7,779 bases of DNA from Yimella sp. (GTDB lineage Bacteria > Actinomycetota > Actinomycetes > Actinomycetales > Dermatophilaceae), in assembly GCA_030150425.1 (NCBI GenBank), contig JASLFY010000353.1, forward strand, positions 1 through 7,779. Reading direction: 5' to 3'. The notes beneath the pieces were generated by a model that ran no database searches, had not been told where the DNA came from, and worked only from the letters and a program-made list of their open reading frames with translations. The translations under genes and the position numbers were made by a program. Within the stretch, counting starts at the first letter, position 1; the number at the start of each line of letters is the position of its first letter. This document shows, piece after piece, positions 7,135 to 7,779 of this stretch.

Positions 7135-7607
7135 TGATCTTCCTTCCGAGAAGACGAGTTGTGGCGTTCGAGTTCGGCGTTGAGTGCGTCGCCGAAACGC
7201 TTGAGGTGGGTGGAGAAGGACGCCGCGTCAGCGGTGTCCCAGTCGCCCAGCAGGTTCAGGAACCAGTCGGTGCGCGCCTCGCGGACGGCCTCGAGGGCCT
7301 CCTTGCCGGCGGCGGTGAGCTGGACGACCTGGGCGCGTCCGTCGTCGGGGTCGGCGATCTTCTCGACCATGCCGTCGGCGCTGAGCTGGCTGATCTGCCG
7401 GCTGACCGTCGACACGTCCGAGTGGATGCAGTGGGCGATGGTCGAGACCCGCTGCGGGCCTTCCTTGAGCGTGATCAGCGCCGGGTAGACGGCGTGGTCG
7501 AGGGTCGGGCTGAACCGCGGGGCGACATGCTTGACGGCCGCGATCCGCTTCACGACGTGGACGAGGTCAGTGGCGACCTCGCCCGCAACCTCGCGACTGA
7601 CGGACAT
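7131..7607 (-). CDS. MarR-family transcriptional regulator
   Basis: This is a dimeric winged-helix repressor predicted to control itself and the MFS exporter that follows with a 4-base overlap. In the 158-residue form, the helix-turn-helix spans about residues 52-82 (VSTIAHCIHSDVSTVSRQIS) and the wing carries DPDDGRAQ (87-94) followed by VVQLTAAG, all typical of MarR. Terminal helices (about 5-30 and 103-150) would form the dimer interface. A single cysteine, C60, lies in the DNA-binding part; a redox role is possible but not shown. I chose the ATG at 7607 because GGAG (7614-7617) lies six bases upstream. The longer frame with a TTG at 7640 has its start inside the predicted -10 box and so is unlikely to be used. 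The inducer is unknown, probably a small aromatic or a pump substrate. Confidence 0.93.
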   Translation of the reverse strand: MSVSREVAGEVATDLVHVVKRIAAVKHVAPRFSPTLDHAVYPALITLKEGPQRVSTIAHCIHSDVSTVSRQISQLSADGMVEKIADPDDGRAQVVQLTAAGKEALEAVREARTDWFLNLLGDWDTADAASFSTHLKRFGDALNAELERHNSSSRKEDQ

Positions 7608-7613
7608 GGGGGA

Positions 7614-7617
7614 CTCC
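7614..7617 (-). promoter_or_regulatory. Ribosome binding site that decides the marR start
   Basis: On the - strand GGAG precedes the ATG at 7607 by six bases. No comparable site precedes the alternative TTG at 7640, so the protein most likely starts at MSVSREVAGE. Confidence 0.7.
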
Positions 7618-7637
7618 GATCGATTGTTTGCGACAAG

Positions 7638-7655
7638 CAACTATATGGATAGTTG
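7638..7655. promoter_or_regulatory. Candidate MarR operator palindrome
   Basis: CAACTAT-ATGG-ATAGTTG is a perfect 7-bp inverted repeat with a 4-base spacer. It is 18 bp long and AT-rich, the usual size and character of MarR-family operators. It covers the predicted -10 box of the marR promoter, so binding would block RNA polymerase. An imperfect dyad, TTGTTTG-CGA-CAAGCAA (7624-7640, 6 of 7 pairs), abuts it towards the gene. The word CAAGCAA recurs at 7663-7669 over the -35. Confidence 0.65.
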
Positions 7656-7669
7656 GTCGGTGCAAGCAA
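7640..7669 (-). promoter_or_regulatory. Predicted marR-MFS promoter
   Basis: Read on the - strand, TTGCTT (7669-7664) is followed after 18 bases by TATAGT (7645-7640), a 5/6 match to the TATAAT -10 consensus in an otherwise GC-rich region. Transcription would start near 7633, leaving a leader of about 25 bases with the ribosome binding site. The -35 match is only partial (TTG conserved). Confidence 0.55.
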
Positions 7670-7779
7670 ATCGAGTGGGGCGCGGGAGCCACTCCGCCTC
7701 GCCCGGCGCGAGAGGTCCGATGTGCGTAATGCGTGTTATGTACATTTCGACCATCGAGGCATAGCGTGGTGTGCATGAG
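7670..7779. other. Intergenic tail, possible divergent promoter
   Basis: No coding sequence can be supported here. On the + strand TGTACA (7739-7744), a 17-base spacer and TAGCGT (7762-7767) resemble a weak promoter, with an ATG at 7775 seven bases after the hexamer. The window ends there, so whether a divergent gene starts is unknown. ATGTACAT (7738-7745) is an 8-bp palindrome. Confidence 0.25.

Noticed and set aside
5395..7137. A 580-codon open frame on the + strand opposite the MFS gene
   Set aside because: The translation is dominated by Asp, Arg, Gly and His in low-complexity runs, the expected mirror of a GC-rich membrane protein; the - strand frame carries all MFS motifs.
7134..7652. 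A 172-codon open frame on the + strand opposite marR
   Set aside because: It is antisense to a well-conserved MarR protein, has no ribosome binding site and shows no domain.
7638..7669. CAAGCAA repeats as a CRISPR or attachment site
   Set aside because: There are only two 7-base copies, with no spacers and no integrase or mobile gene nearby; promoter/operator architecture explains them better.

Overview
The window reads as a chromosomal segment of a high-GC Gram-positive bacterium (Actinomycetota). This rests on the strongly GC-rich third codon positions, the GTG start, the near absence of A/T-ending codons and the family make-up of the genes. Frequent CGTACG hexamers and the style of the proteins would fit Propionibacteriales or a neighbouring order, but I cannot fix the genus. 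No RNA gene, insertion sequence, CRISPR array or phage gene is visible.

Layout: positions 1-214 are non-coding upstream sequence with two short inverted repeats. On the + strand, 215-5241 is a tight three-gene operon: an ABC-transporter ATPase (215-1141), its ABC-2 type permease (1138-2490, ATGA overlap) and a large secreted protein (2494-5241, 3-nt gap). The secreted protein joins a YVTN/YncE-type beta-propeller to an alkaline-phosphatase-superfamily phosphoesterase. A perfect 15-bp hairpin (5266-5298) ends this operon and also lies just past the end of the convergent - strand unit. That unit is a MarR-family regulator (7131-7607) followed, with another ATGA overlap, by a 14-TM DHA2/EmrB-QacA type MFS drug exporter (5317-7134). 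The last 172 bases hold the marR promoter with a palindromic operator over its -10 box, and possibly a divergent promoter reading out of the window.

How the genes may work together: the marR-MFS pair looks like an ordinary ligand-induced efflux cassette, with autorepression through the palindrome at 7638-7655. The + operon is less ordinary. Its permease carries a predicted seventh membrane segment and an extra ~135-residue extracytoplasmic C-terminal domain with two cysteines, and it is co-transcribed with a secreted metal-dependent phosphoesterase. An exporter whose outer domain or cargo works with this phosphatase at the cell surface is a reasonable hypothesis, but the sequence does not show the substrate. 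Other points worth a second look are the apparent leaderless GTG start of the operon and a strong excess of the palindrome CGTACG in all three codon frames and in intergenic DNA.
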